Assembly: GCF_003244875.1 (NCBI RefSeq) | Contig: NZ_LXXZ01000063.1 | Location: forward strand, 62,001-126,000 | Length of the DNA: 64,000 nucleotides | From: Stenotrophomonas sepilia | Lineage (GTDB): Bacteria; Pseudomonadota; Gammaproteobacteria; Xanthomonadales; Xanthomonadaceae | Direction: 5' to 3' | Part shown: piece by piece, positions 8,149-17,277 of the stretch | Layout: each line of letters begins with the position of its first letter | How positions within the stretch are numbered: the stretch's first letter is position 1 | Translations under genes and position numbers: made by a program | The notes under the pieces: model-generated | Databases searched by the model: none | Told to the model about the DNA's origin: nothing | What the model saw: the letters and a program-made list of their open reading frames with translations, nothing else

Positions 8149-9797
8149 CTACCTCCACTGACGCTTCCCGCCTGGCACTGCAGCAGGTGTGGCCGGATGA
8201 CCTGATCGCGCGCTATCGCGAGGCCGGTCATTGGCGTGGCGAGACCTTTCCGGCGTTCCTGCGCGAACGTGCAGAACGCTATGCCGATGACATCGCGGTG
8301 GTGGCCGGCGACGTGCGCCTGAGCTATGCGCAGCTGTGGCACGAGGCCGGGCGGATCGGTGCAGGCCTGCTGGCGCTGGGCCTGCAGCCTGGCGAACGGG
8401 TGCTGGTGCAGCTGGGCAACACCGCAGGCTTCATCACCACGGTCTGCGGCCTGTTCCGGGCCGGCCTGGTGCCGGTGTACGCGCTGCCGGCGCACCGCAT
8501 CACCGAGCTGGCGCACTTCGCCAACAAGGCCGAAGCCAGTGCCTACATCACCACGGCACTGCACGATGGCTTCGATCATCGCGGGCTGGCGCGGGCACTA
8601 CAGGCCGAGGCCCCGGCAGTGCGCCATGTGGTGATCGACGGCGATGCGGCGGAGTTCATCGCGCTGGAGGCGCTGCAGGGTGACCGCAGCCAGCTGCCGC
8701 CCGATCCGGACCCGCAGTCGGTGGCGTTCCTGCAGATTTCCGGTGGGAGCACCGGGCTGTCCAAGCTGATTCCACGCACGCATGACGACTACATCTATTC
8801 GTTCCGTGCCAGCAATGAAATCTGCGGCATCGACCGCGACAGCGTCTACCTGGTCGCGCTGCCGGCCGCGCACAATTTCCCGATGAGCTCGCCCGGCTTC
8901 TTCGGCGCGTTGTATGCCGGTGCCCGCGTGGTGCTCAGCCCCGGCCCCGGGCCGGACGCCGCATTCCCGCTGATCGCACGGGAGCGGGTGACCTGCTGCG
9001 GCCTGGTGCCGCCGCTGGCGCTGCTGTGGGCGCAGGCCGCCGCCACCAGCAAGTATGACCTGTCGAGCCTGCAGGTGCTGCAGGTGGGCGGTGCCAAACT
9101 GGTGCCGGAAGCCGCACGGCGAGTGATCGACGGCCTTGGCTGCACGCTGCAGCAGGTGTTTGGCATGGCCGAAGGCCTGGTCAACTACACGCGGCTGGAT
9201 GATCCGGAGGACCTGATCGTGGCTTGCCAGGGTCGGCCGATCAGTCCGGACGACGAAGTGCGCGTGGTCGATGACCATGACCAGCCGGTGGCCGAAGGCG
9301 AGGTGGGGCATCTGCTCACCCGTGGCCCGTACACCATCCGTGGCTACCACAACGATGCGGTGGCCAATGCGCGCTCGTTCACCGATGACGGCTTCTACCG
9401 TACCGGTGACCGCGTGCAGCAGCTGCCCGGGGGCTACCTGGTGGTACAGGGGCGTGCGGGTGACCACATCAACCGGGCGGGCGAGAAAATCTCTGCTGAA
9501 GAGATAGAGGACCACCTGCTGGCACATCCGGGCGTGTTCGATGCGGCCGTGGTCTCGATTCCCGACGAGTACCTGGGCGAGCGCAGCTGCGCCTTTGTGA
9601 TCCCGCAGGGCGAACCGTTCAAGGCGCCGGCACTGAAGGCCTGGATGCGCGGGCGCGGCCTGGCGGCGTTCAAGGTGCCCGACCAGATCGTGTTCGTCGA
9701 CAGTTTCAATACCACGGCGGTCGGCAAGATCAGCCGCCGCGAATTGCGCGCGCAGCTGCGTGCGCGTCATCTGCAACAGACAGGAGGAACGCGCTGA
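8145..9797 (+). CDS. entE: 2,3-dihydroxybenzoate-AMP ligase
   Basis: The 550-residue stand-alone adenylation enzyme shows the ANL-family motifs in order: [18 protein letters not shown] (ATP/phosphate loop), [20 protein letters not shown] and [20 protein letters not shown], with the C-terminal catalytic lysine in [11 protein letters not shown]. Such aryl acid ligases activate 2,3-dihydroxybenzoate as the adenylate and load it on an aryl carrier protein, here probably the separate EntB' protein. Start and stop overlap entC and entB by 4 and 1 bp. The length matches EntE/DhbE. Confidence 0.93.
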   Translation: MTTSTDASRLALQQVWPDDLIARYREAGHWRGETFPAFLRERAERYADDIAVVAGDVRLSYAQLWHEAGRIGAGLLALGLQPGERVLVQLGNTAGFITTVCGLFRAGLVPVYALPAHRITELAHFANKAEASAYITTALHDGFDHRGLARALQAEAPAVRHVVIDGDAAEFIALEALQGDRSQLPPDPDPQSVAFLQISGGSTGLSKLIPRTHDDYIYSFRASNEICGIDRDSVYLVALPAAHNFPMSSPGFFGALYAGARVVLSPGPGPDAAFPLIARERVTCCGLVPPLALLWAQAAATSKYDLSSLQVLQVGGAKLVPEAARRVIDGLGCTLQQVFGMAEGLVNYTRLDDPEDLIVACQGRPISPDDEVRVVDDHDQPVAEGEVGHLLTRGPYTIRGYHNDAVANARSFTDDGFYRTGDRVQQLPGGYLVVQGRAGDHINRAGEKISAEEIEDHLLAHPGVFDAAVVSIPDEYLGERSCAFVIPQGEPFKAPALKAWMRGRGLAAFKVPDQIVFVDSFNTTAVGKISRRELRAQLRARHLQQTGGTR

Positions 9798-10429
9798 TGG
9801 CGCTGCCCCGTATCACCGACTATCCCTTGCCGACCGCCGCCGAACTACCGCAGGCGCGTGGCCCGTGGCGCCCGCAGCGCGATCGTGTGGCTTTGCTGGT
9901 GCACGACATGCAACGCTACTTCCTGGCGGCATTCGACGCCGGCAGCACGCCCTTGCGGCCGGCGGTGGACAACATCGTGCGCCTGCTGGCGCACTGCCGC
10001 GCGCAGGGCATTCCGGTGTTCTACACCGCCCAGCACGGTGACCAGGACCGTCGCGACCGCGGCCTTCAGGCCGACCTGTGGGGACCGGGCATGCGTCGCA
10101 GCGCCGATCATGAGCCGATCATCGAGGCGCTGGCGCCGCAGCCGGGCGAGCATGTGCTGGTCAAGCATCGCTATAGCGCCTTCCAGCGCAGCAACCTGGA
10201 GACGCTGATGCGGGTACGTGGGCGTGATCAGCTGCTGGTGACCGGCGTGTACGCCCATATCGGCTGTACCGCGACCGTCGTCGAGGCCTTCCAGCGTGAC
10301 ATCGAGGCCTTCATCGCCGCCGATGCGGTGGCGGACTTCTCGCGTGCCGATCACGATCAGGCGCTGCACTGGATCGCGCGCACCTGTGGTGTGCCGATGA
10401 CCACCGATCAGCTGCTGGAGGTGCTGTGA
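9797..10429 (+). CDS. entB: Isochorismatase (stand-alone domain of EntB)
   Basis: The 210-residue protein corresponds to the N-terminal isochorismatase half of E. coli EntB. It has ALPRITDYPLP at the start, LVHDMQRYFLAAF with the catalytic Asp region, and VTGVYAHIGCTATVVEAF carrying the Cys-containing loop. It hydrolyses isochorismate to 2,3-dihydro-2,3-dihydroxybenzoate and pyruvate. It ends where E. coli EntB would enter the linker to its aryl carrier domain; here that domain is the next, separate gene starting on the last base of this one's stop. ORF splitting is clean, with no frameshift signature. Confidence 0.9.
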   Translation: MALPRITDYPLPTAAELPQARGPWRPQRDRVALLVHDMQRYFLAAFDAGSTPLRPAVDNIVRLLAHCRAQGIPVFYTAQHGDQDRRDRGLQADLWGPGMRRSADHEPIIEALAPQPGEHVLVKHRYSAFQRSNLETLMRVRGRDQLLVTGVYAHIGCTATVVEAFQRDIEAFIAADAVADFSRADHDQALHWIARTCGVPMTTDQLLEVL

Positions 10430-10686
10430 TGGCTGCCATGGGTGAGGCGCTGGATCTGGAGCGGATGCGCGCCGACGTGGCGCGCGTGCTGGAGTGCACG
10501 CCGGCCGAGATCGGGGACGACGACAACCTGATCGACCTGGATCTGGACTCGATGCGCATGCTCGGCCTGGTCCTGGCCTGGGGCAACACTGGCCTGCCGC
10601 TGGAGTTCTCGCAGTTGGCCGAGCACACCACGCTGCGCCAGTGGTGGGGTGTGGTGCAGCAACTGCAGGCCGCGCAGAACGCATGA
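10429..10686 (+). CDS. Aryl carrier protein (detached EntB C-terminal domain)
   Basis: This 85-residue protein is homologous to the carrier half of EntB. DDNLIDLDLDSMRMLGLVL contains the phosphopantetheine attachment serine in DSM (usual LGxDSL/DSI). FSQLAEHTTLRQWWGVV is the typical last helix. It would carry 2,3-dihydroxybenzoate, loaded by EntE, to the condensation domain of EntF. The ATG at 10429 uses the last base of the entB stop; an alternative ATG is three codons later. Literature naming for this arrangement is entB'. A 4'-phosphopantetheinyl transferase is not in the window. Confidence 0.88.
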   Translation: MAAMGEALDLERMRADVARVLECTPAEIGDDDNLIDLDLDSMRMLGLVLAWGNTGLPLEFSQLAEHTTLRQWWGVVQQLQAAQNA

Positions 10687-13600
10687 ACGCCGCAGCGCTG
10701 GCCACGCCGGTGGCGTTGACCGAGGCCCAGGCGGGGCTGTGGTTCGCACAGCGGCTGGCACCGGACAATCCGTCATTCAATACCGCGCACGCGGTATGGA
10801 TCGACGGCCCGCTGGACGTGGCCGCGTTCGTCGCAGCCGCAGACCAGGCTGCGCGCGAGGCCGAGGCTTTCGCATTGCGCTTTGCCGAAGGTGCCGATGG
10901 CCAGCCACTACAGTGGCATGACCCGGCACACGTGCCGTTGCTTTCGGTGCGCGATGTTTCTACCGAGGCGGATCCCGCCGCTGCGGCACGCAACCTGATG
11001 CACGCCGACCGGCTGAGCCCGGTCGATCCCGCCCGCGACCGGATCAGCCAGCAGGTACTGTTCGATCTGGGTGGCCTGCGCTGGGTCTGGTACCTGCGCG
11101 TGCATCATCTGGCGGCCGATGGCTACGGCATGGCGCTGTTCACTGATCGGGTGTGCGCGTTGTATGCCGGTCGTACCGGTGAGTCACTGCCGGGGCTGGC
11201 GGGCGTGCTGGCCGATGATGCCGCGTTTCGTGCCGATCCGCGCCGCGTGCAGGCCGGGCAGTGGTGGCGCGAGCACATGCAGGGCGCACCGGCAGGTGCA
11301 GGCCTGGCCGGCACGCTCGCGGCCAGTGACGACGCGCTGCGCTGGGTGCAGCCGCTCGATGCGGCATTCCGTGAGCTGTTGCTGCAGGCTTCGGTGCGTT
11401 GGCTGCAGCCCTGGCCGGATGTGCTGGTCGCGCTGGCGGCCGAGTACCTGCGGCGGATGAGTGGCGCCGATGAAGTGGTGCTGGGCGTGCCCTACATGGG
11501 GCGGTTGGGCAACGCGTCGGCGCGGGTGCCGGCGATGGTGATGAATGTGTTGCCGCTGCGCGTGGCGGCCGGCGAGGGCAGCGTCGAGGCCTTTGCCCGG
11601 GGCCTGGGTCGCCAGCTCAGTCAAGGCCGCAGGCACGGCCGCTACCGGGGCGAGCAGCTGCGCCGGGACCTGGGCCTGGTCGGCACGCAGCAGCGCCTGC
11701 ATGGTCCATTGGTGAACGTGCAGCCGTTCTACAGGCCGCTGGCGCTGACCGACGTGCAGGCGACGCTGGAGGTGCTGTGCACCGGGCCGGTGGATGACCT
11801 GGCGCTGGGTTTCCGTGGCGATGGCCAGCACCTGCTGGATCTGGAGATCGAGGCCAATCCCGCGCTGTACAGTCGCGAGGATGTCGAGGCGCACGCGGTG
11901 AGGCTGCTGCATTTCGTGTCGGCGGCGCTGCAGGCTGACGATATCGAAACCGTACCCTTGGCGACGCCCATGGAGGCGCAACAGGTGCTGCAGGGTTTCA
12001 ACGCCACCGCGCACGCGCTTCCTGAGACCACCTTGGTTGAATTGCTGCAGCAGGGCATGGATCGGGACCCGCACACGCCTGCGCTGGTGTTCGGCGATGC
12101 GACGCTGGATTACGCGACGCTGGAAGCGCGCAGCTTCGCGCTGGCGGCACAGCTGCGGGCAATGGATGTCGGCCCGGGCAGCGTGGTGGCGGTGGCATTG
12201 CCGCGCTCGCTGGAGCTGGTGATCGCGCTGGTCGCGGTGCTGCGTGCAGGCGCGGCCTATCTTCCGTTGGACCTCGCCCATCCCGACGAGCGGCTGGCGC
12301 GCATCTTCGCCTCGGCGCAGCCGGTGTGCGTTCTGGCTGCGGCGGAGATTTCGGCGCGCACGGCCGGCGTACCGGTGCTCGCGCCGGAGCAGTGGGCCGC
12401 GCTGAGCTTCGCTGCGCCCTGGGCCGATCCGGCGCCCAGCGATGCGGCCTATGTGATCTATACCTCCGGTTCGACCGGGGAACCGAAGGGCGTGGTCATC
12501 GAACACCACGCCATCGTCAACCGCCTGCTGTGGATGCGCGAGCACTACGGCATCCGCGCCGATGACCGCGTGCTGCAGAAGACCCCGGCCACCTTCGATG
12601 TGTCGGTCTGGGAGTTCTTCCTGCCGTTGCTATGCGGGGCAACGCTGGTGATTGCCGGGCCCGATGCGCATCGCGACCCCACCGAACTGGCGCGGCTGAT
12701 CCGCGGGCATGGCATCACCACGGCGCATTTCGTGCCGTCGATGCTCGATGCCTTCCTCGCTGCACCGGCCTCCGAAGGCCTGCAGCTGCGACGGGTATTC
12801 ACCAGTGGCGAGGCGCTGGACGCCGCGTTGCGCGACCGCTTCCACGCGCGCATGCACGCCGAGCTGCACAACCTGTATGGTCCGACCGAAGCCGCGGTGG
12901 ACGTCAGCTACTGGCCGGCGTCGGCGCAGGATCGATCGCGGCCGGTGCCGATCGGCTTCCCGGTCTGGAATACCCGACTTTACGTGCTGGACGCGCGGAT
13001 GCAGCCGGTGCCGGTCGGTGTGGCCGGTGACCTTTATCTGGGCGGTGTGCAGCTGGCGCGCGGCTATCTCGGTCGCGAGGACCTGACTGCCGAACGCTTC
13101 CTTGCCGATCCTTTCCTGGCGGGCGAGCGCATCTACCGCACCGGCGACATAGCGCGCTGGCGCAGCGATGGCGCGGTGGAGTACCTGGGCCGCAGCGACC
13201 ATCAGGTGAAACTGCGCGGCCTGCGCATCGAGTTGGGCGAGATCGAGGCGGCTTTGCGCGAACTGCCGGGCATGGAGCGGGTGGAAGTGCTGCTGCGCCA
13301 GGATGCGCCCGGCGACGCGCGTCTGGTGGCGTATGTGCCGACTGCGCTTGCCGATGCCGTGATGCTGCGCAGCCATTTGGCCACGCGTGTGCCGGACTAC
13401 ATGGTGCCCTCGGCGTTTGTCGGCGTGGACCACTGGCCGGTGACCGCCAACGGCAAGCTCGACCGCAACGCGTTGCCGAAACCATCACAACATGAGGTCG
13501 CCGGATTGGCGCCGCGCACGCCGTTGGAACAGGAGCTGGCGTCGCTGTTTGCCCAGGCACTCGGGCGAGAAGCGCCGGTGGCGGTGGATGCGGATTTCTT

Positions 13601-14573
13601 CAGTCTCGGCGGTGACTCGCTGTCGGCGGTGCACCTGCTGCTGGCGATCGAACAGCGCTGGCGCTGCGATCTCGGTCTGGGGGCGTTGTTTGCCCAGCCC
13701 ACCGTGGCCGCGCTGGCGGTTCGCATTGCCGAGCCACCCGCGCTGGCCGATCACGCACTGGGGCCGGTGATCGCGCTGGCCGCGACCGACGCTGCCGGGC
13801 CTACGCCGCTGTTCGTGCTGCACCCGGCCGGCGGCATCGCCTGGAACTACCGCACCCTGGCCCGGGCACTGCAGCCGGCACGCCCGGTATATGGCCTGCA
13901 GTCGCCGGCACTGGACGCGCGGCAGCCGCTGCCGAGCAGCATCGAGGCGATGGCCAGCGACTACGTACAGCGCGTGGTTGCATTGCAGCCAAAGGGGCCG
14001 GTACACCTGCTGGGCTGGTCGGTGGGTGGCATCCTCGCGCAGGCAATGGCGGTGCGACTGCATGAGATCGGGCGCGAGGTCGGCGAACTGGTACTGCTGG
14101 ACGCCTATCCCAGCGAGTGCTGGCGGGCCGAGCCGGAACCCGATGCCATCGCCGCATTGCGGGCACTGCTGGCGATTGCCGGGCATGACCCGGATGCGCA
14201 TCCGGAACTGGACAGCCGGGAGCGCATTCTCGCGTTCCTGCGTCGTGGTGGCAGTGCGCTGGGTAGCCTGCCGGATGTCGTGCTGGATGGCGTGGTGCGC
14301 GCCGTGACCGGCACCAATCGACTGATCCGTGAGCATATCCACCGGTCGTTCGATGGCACGCTGGTGCATGTGCGTGCGGGCCGGGATCACCAGGCGCGGC
14401 CACAGTTGCAGTCGGCGTTGTGGCGGGCACACGCGCGTAGGGTGCAGTCGTTGGAACTGCCGTTCCTGCATGCAGAACTGACCGGCCGCGATGCGGTGGC
14501 GCAGCTGGCGCCGTGGTTGTCGGCGCGGTTGCGCCAATGGGACGAGCAACAGGAGATCGCAACATGCAGTTGA
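10683..14573 (+). CDS. entF: Enterobactin synthase-type NRPS module (C-A-T-TE)
   Basis: The 1296-residue synthetase matches the ~1293 of EntF. In order: a condensation domain with HHLAADG near residue 141; an adenylation domain with [10 protein letters not shown] near 592, [14 protein letters not shown] and [10 protein letters not shown]; a carrier domain with phosphopantetheine serine Ser979 (LGGDSLSA); and a thioesterase with GWSVGG, nucleophile Ser1113. The binding-pocket code, read by GrsA numbering, appears to be D-V-W-H-F-S-L-V-D, which is the serine code of EntF. It condenses dihydroxybenzoate with serine and probably cyclotrimerises the ester. It overlaps the carrier gene by 4 bp and entA by 10 bp. 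Confidence 0.93.
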   Translation: MNAAALATPVALTEAQAGLWFAQRLAPDNPSFNTAHAVWIDGPLDVAAFVAAADQAAREAEAFALRFAEGADGQPLQWHDPAHVPLLSVRDVSTEADPAAAARNLMHADRLSPVDPARDRISQQVLFDLGGLRWVWYLRVHHLAADGYGMALFTDRVCALYAGRTGESLPGLAGVLADDAAFRADPRRVQAGQWWREHMQGAPAGAGLAGTLAASDDALRWVQPLDAAFRELLLQASVRWLQPWPDVLVALAAEYLRRMSGADEVVLGVPYMGRLGNASARVPAMVMNVLPLRVAAGEGSVEAFARGLGRQLSQGRRHGRYRGEQLRRDLGLVGTQQRLHGPLVNVQPFYRPLALTDVQATLEVLCTGPVDDLALGFRGDGQHLLDLEIEANPALYSREDVEAHAVRLLHFVSAALQADDIETVPLATPMEAQQVLQGFNATAHALPETTLVELLQQGMDRDPHTPALVFGDATLDYATLEARSFALAAQLRAMDVGPGSVVAVALPRSLELVIALVAVLRAGAAYLPLDLAHPDERLARIFASAQPVCVLAAAEISARTAGVPVLAPEQWAALSFAAPWADPAPSDAAYVIYTSGSTGEPKGVVIEHHAIVNRLLWMREHYGIRADDRVLQKTPATFDVSVWEFFLPLLCGATLVIAGPDAHRDPTELARLIRGHGITTAHFVPSMLDAFLAAPASEGLQLRRVFTSGEALDAALRDRFHARMHAELHNLYGPTEAAVDVSYWPASAQDRSRPVPIGFPVWNTRLYVLDARMQPVPVGVAGDLYLGGVQLARGYLGREDLTAERFLADPFLAGERIYRTGDIARWRSDGAVEYLGRSDHQVKLRGLRIELGEIEAALRELPGMERVEVLLRQDAPGDARLVAYVPTALADAVMLRSHLATRVPDYMVPSAFVGVDHWPVTANGKLDRNALPKPSQHEVAGLAPRTPLEQELASLFAQALGREAPVAVDADFFSLGGDSLSAVHLLLAIEQRWRCDLGLGALFAQPTVAALAVRIAEPPALADHALGPVIALAATDAAGPTPLFVLHPAGGIAWNYRTLARALQPARPVYGLQSPALDARQPLPSSIEAMASDYVQRVVALQPKGPVHLLGWSVGGILAQAMAVRLHEIGREVGELVLLDAYPSECWRAEPEPDAIAALRALLAIAGHDPDAHPELDSRERILAFLRRGGSALGSLPDVVLDGVVRAVTGTNRLIREHIHRSFDGTLVHVRAGRDHQARPQLQSALWRAHARRVQSLELPFLHAELTGRDAVAQLAPWLSARLRQWDEQQEIATCS

Positions 14574-15322
14574 CCGGCTTTGAAGGCCGCGTGGCACTGG
14601 TCACCGGCGCTGCCGGCGGCATCGGCGAGGCACTGGTACGGTTACTGGCCGAGGCCGGTTGCACCGTGGTGGCGACCGATCGCGAGGCGCCTGTTACGGC
14701 AGATGTGCGTGTGCATACCTTCGCACTCGACGTGACCGACAGTGCCGCCGTGGACGGCTTGGTGGATCAGGTCGAGTCCAGCATCGGGCCGATCATGCTG
14801 GGCGCCAGCGTGGCCGGTGTGCTGCATGTGGGCGGCGTGACCGAGACCGGCGATGACGACTGGCGCCGGGTGTTCGCGGTGAACACCGACGGGGTGTTCC
14901 ATGTCGGGCGTGCCCTGGCGCGGGTGATGTCGCCGCGCGGGCAGGGCGCGATGGTTACCGTCAGCTCGAATGCGGCCGGTGTGCCGAGGCATGGCATGGC
15001 CGCCTATGCGGCATCCAAGGCCGCCGCCACGATGTTCACCCGCTGCCTCGGGCTGGAGCTGGCGCCGTTGGGCATCCGCTGCAACATCGTCGCCCCGGGC
15101 TCGACGCTGACCCCGATGCAGACCGGCATGTGGCAGGACGAGCACGGCGCCGAACGGGTGATCGCCGGCAACCTGGAGACCTACAAGGCCGGCATTCCGC
15201 TGCGCAAGCTGGCCGCCCCCGAGGACATCGCGCACTCGGTGATGTTCCTGCTCTCCGAGCAGGCCGGGCACGTAGCGATGAGCGACCTGTACGTGGACGG
15301 TGGCGCCACCCTGCGCGGCTGA
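14564..15322 (+). CDS. entA: 2,3-dihydro-2,3-dihydroxybenzoate dehydrogenase
   Basis: The 252-residue classical SDR has [17 protein letters not shown] (NAD-binding TGxxxGxG), [22 protein letters not shown] with the active-site Ser-Tyr-x3-Lys, and the C-terminal [10 protein letters not shown]. It oxidises 2,3-dihydro-2,3-dihydroxybenzoate to 2,3-dihydroxybenzoate with NAD. The ATG at 14564 lies inside the last codons of entF, with CAGGAG twelve bases upstream. It is the last gene of the cluster; a palindromic repeat starts 7 bp after its stop. Confidence 0.92.
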   Translation: MQLTGFEGRVALVTGAAGGIGEALVRLLAEAGCTVVATDREAPVTADVRVHTFALDVTDSAAVDGLVDQVESSIGPIMLGASVAGVLHVGGVTETGDDDWRRVFAVNTDGVFHVGRALARVMSPRGQGAMVTVSSNAAGVPRHGMAAYAASKAAATMFTRCLGLELAPLGIRCNIVAPGSTLTPMQTGMWQDEHGAERVIAGNLETYKAGIPLRKLAAPEDIAHSVMFLLSEQAGHVAMSDLYVDGGATLRG

Positions 15323-15328
15323 GGTCTG

Positions 15329-15349
15329 GTAGTGCCGGCCGCTGGCCGT
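15329..15349. repeat. Single palindromic REP/SMAG unit
   Basis: One copy of the TGCCGGCCGCTGGCC unit follows entA, with one mismatch at its end (GTC for GGC). It may act as a hairpin at the 3' end of the ent transcript. It precedes the RAYT gene, a common pairing. Confidence 0.75.
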
Positions 15350-15414
15350 CAACCTCATTCAACTTCAGACATCTCCCAACCCCCATCGAGGCTTGGCCTG
15401 ACAGCCAACGCCCA

Positions 15415-15882
15415 ATGATCGACCCACCATGGCGCATGAGCAGCCATCGCCTCCGCCTGGGCCGTCACTCGATCATCGGCCAGGCCTATGTCCTGACAAC
15501 CACGACCCACCAGCGCCGCCGGCTCTTTGAAAGCGAAGCTGCAGCAGCATGTGTAATCGACCAGTTCCATTACATCGAACAGCGCGGGCTCGTACGGTCA
15601 CACGCATGGGTCGTCATGCCGGATCACGTCCACTGGATGTTCGAGCTGCGTGCAGCTGACCTTCCCGACATCGCGCGCCGGATGAAGTCGTCGAGCGCGC
15701 TTGCCCTGAATCGCCTGGCGGGCCGTCGAAGCACGGTGTGGCAGCCCGGCTACTTCGATCATGCATTGAGGACCGAAGAGTCGCTGGCGCGGCAGGCGTT
15801 GTACATCCTGGGGAATCCGGTACGCGCCGGTCTCGCTGGACAGATTGGCGAGTATCCCTATGCGTGGTCGGCCTGGATGTGA
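15415..15882 (+). CDS. REP-associated tyrosine transposase (RAYT, Y1 family)
   Basis: The product is 155 residues from the ATG at 15415, or 148 from 15436. It has the IS200/RAYT layout: SIIGQAYVLTTTTHQRRRLF, the metal-binding HVH in VVMPDHVHWMFEL (His-hydrophobic-His), and WQPGYFDHALRTEESL followed by YILGNPVRAGL, where the catalytic Tyr is expected. RAYTs are single-copy Y1 transposase relatives thought to mobilise palindromic REP elements. The gene is flanked by such palindromes: one at 15329 and a cluster beginning at its stop codon. It appears intact and is probably domesticated rather than self-mobile. Confidence 0.88.
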   Translation: MIDPPWRMSSHRLRLGRHSIIGQAYVLTTTTHQRRRLFESEAAAACVIDQFHYIEQRGLVRSHAWVVMPDHVHWMFELRAADLPDIARRMKSSSALALNRLAGRRSTVWQPGYFDHALRTEESLARQALYILGNPVRAGLAGQIGEYPYAWSAWM

Positions 15883-16290
15883 TGCCGGCCAGCGGCCGGC
15901 ACCACCACAGCAGAACCGACGCGCAGCGTAGATCGCGTTCCGGCGCACAGAGCACCCTCGATGGTAGTGCCGGCCGCTGGCCGGCAACCACATGACCCGC
16001 GCAGAGATGCGTAGCTGCCGGCCAGCGGCCGGCACCATCATTCAATGTTCAGCGCGGCCATTCGCTGTTCAGCGCCGCCTGCGCGCGCTTCGGCCGTGGT
16101 CGGCCTGGATGTGATGCCGGCCAGCGGCCGGCACTACCACAGCAGAGCCGACGCGCAGCGCAGATCGCGTTCCGGCGCACAGAGCACCCTCGATGGTAGT
16201 GCCGGCCGCTGGCCGGCAACCACATGACCTGCGCAGAGATGCGTAGCTGCCGGCCGGCGACCGGCACTACCATTCAGTGTTCAGCGCGGC
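15864..16290. repeat. 230-bp tandem duplication carrying six REP palindromes
   Basis: Unit 1 (15864-16093) and unit 2 (16094-~16290) are near-identical and share phrases such as GTGGTCGGCCTGGATGTGA, GATCGCGTTCCGGCGCACAG and GAGCACCCTCGATGG. Each contains three palindromes with core TGCCGGCC(A/G)GCGGCCGGCA, in alternating orientation (~15883, 15965, 16019; ~16113, 16195, 16249). Unit 1 begins inside the last codons of the RAYT gene, and unit 2 ends across the last codons of the DUF2894 gene. No gene is contained. Confidence 0.85.
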
Positions 16291-16649
16291 TTGCGCGTAC
16301 GCTTTGGCTTTGTGGTATCACCGCCGCTGGCGGCGCTGTCCTGCAGCGCCTGCAGCCAGGACAAGGTGTCCACATAGTCGATGAAGTGGCGAAGGTAGCC
16401 GGGGCTGGCGGCCTGCATCATGTCGAGCATGCGTTGCACCAGTACCGCCGAGTTCAGCGGGCCGCCATCGGCCGGGGCCTCGGCGCGTAGCGAGCGGCGC
16501 ACCTGCAGTTCGCTGCGCAGCTCCGACCATTCGCGCTGCACCTGTTGCAGCATCGGCACCTGCGGGTAATGCGGCAGCGAGCGCGACCCCGCATCGAGGT
16601 CACGCACCAATGCGCGCAGGCCTTCCAGGGCGGGCGGTTTACTTGCCAT
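16281..16649 (-). CDS. DUF2894-family protein, last gene of the stator-like operon
   Basis: The 122-residue protein starts MASKPPALEGLRALVRDLD, overlapping the 3' end of the OmpA gene by 11 bp. It is mostly helical (EWSELRSELQVRRSLR; NSAVLVQRMLDMMQAASPGYLRHFIDYVDTLSWLQ) and ends in a strongly basic tail, TTKPKRTRKPR. I recognise it as the DUF2894 family from its regular association with OmpA/DUF802/DUF3348 genes in Xanthomonadaceae and Burkholderiales. No signal peptide or membrane segment is visible, so it should be a cytosolic accessory of the complex. Its function is unknown. The last codons lie inside the duplicated repeat. Confidence 0.7.
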   Translation of the reverse strand: MASKPPALEGLRALVRDLDAGSRSLPHYPQVPMLQQVQREWSELRSELQVRRSLRAEAPADGGPLNSAVLVQRMLDMMQAASPGYLRHFIDYVDTLSWLQALQDSAASGGDTTKPKRTRKPR

Positions 16650-17277
16650 CCGCCGCCTTGGGCTTGGGAATCGGCGCGATTTCCACGCGGCGATTGCGCG
16701 CGCGGCCTTCCTCATTGGCGTTGGAACTGACCGGCTGCTCGCTGCCGAACGCGGCGGCGAACACGGCGTCGGCCGGTACGCCATCGGCGATCAGGGTGCG
16801 GGTCACGGTCAGCGAGCGCTGCGCGGACAGCTCCCAGTTGTCAGCAAAGCGGCGGTTGCCTTCGCGCACGGGCGCATCGTCGGTGAAGCCGCTGACCATC
16901 AGGATCTCTTCGCGGCTGCCCAGATAGGCGGCCAGCGGTGCGGCCAGGCTGCGCAGCAGCTCCTGGCCTTCCGGCTGCAGCTGGTCGGAGTTGAGCGCGA
17001 ACAGCACGCTGCCGCTGATGCCGATGCGGCCATTCACCAGCGTCACGCGGCCGGCCGCCAGCGGTCCGGCCAACGCTTGCTCCAGCGTCTGCAGGCGCTT
17101 GGCCTCGGCCTGGCGCTGCTTCACTTCCTGCTCCAGCCGCTGCGACAGCTCCAGCTGCACCGCGACCACACCCACCAGGATCAGCACGAACGCACCAAGC
17201 AGCACCGACATCAGGTCGCCGAAGGCGGCCCAGATCGGCGCGTGCGAGCCGCCATCGACCTCCAGCTCGTCGCTCAT
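16639..17277 (-). CDS. OmpA/MotB-like peptidoglycan-binding membrane protein
   Basis: Of 212 residues, positions 15-42 (IWAAFGDLMSVLLGAFVLIL) form one transmembrane helix with Asp21 near its start, the pattern of the proton-binding Asp of MotB/TolR/ZorB. A short coiled coil follows (RLEQEVKQRQAEAKRLQ). Residues ~90-205 are an OmpA C-terminal domain: VLFALNSDQLQPEG, SGFTDDAP, NWELSAQRSLTVTRTL and GRARNRRVEI. It should anchor to peptidoglycan while its helix sits in a channel made with the upstream DUF802 protein. Its start overlaps the DUF802 stop by 4 bp. Confidence 0.85.
   Translation of the reverse strand: MSDELEVDGGSHAPIWAAFGDLMSVLLGAFVLILVGVVAVQLELSQRLEQEVKQRQAEAKRLQTLEQALAGPLAAGRVTLVNGRIGISGSVLFALNSDQLQPEGQELLRSLAAPLAAYLGSREEILMVSGFTDDAPVREGNRRFADNWELSAQRSLTVTRTLIADGVPADAVFAAAFGSEQPVSSNANEEGRARNRRVEIAPIPKPKAADGK

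Noticed and set aside
9760-10041. Alternative frame over the entE-entB junction
   Set aside because: It overlaps two well supported genes and has no homologous features.
15864-16290. Regular repeats suggestive of a CRISPR array
   Set aside because: The units are palindromic REP elements of variable spacing inside one tandem duplication; no constant repeat-spacer pattern and no cas genes.
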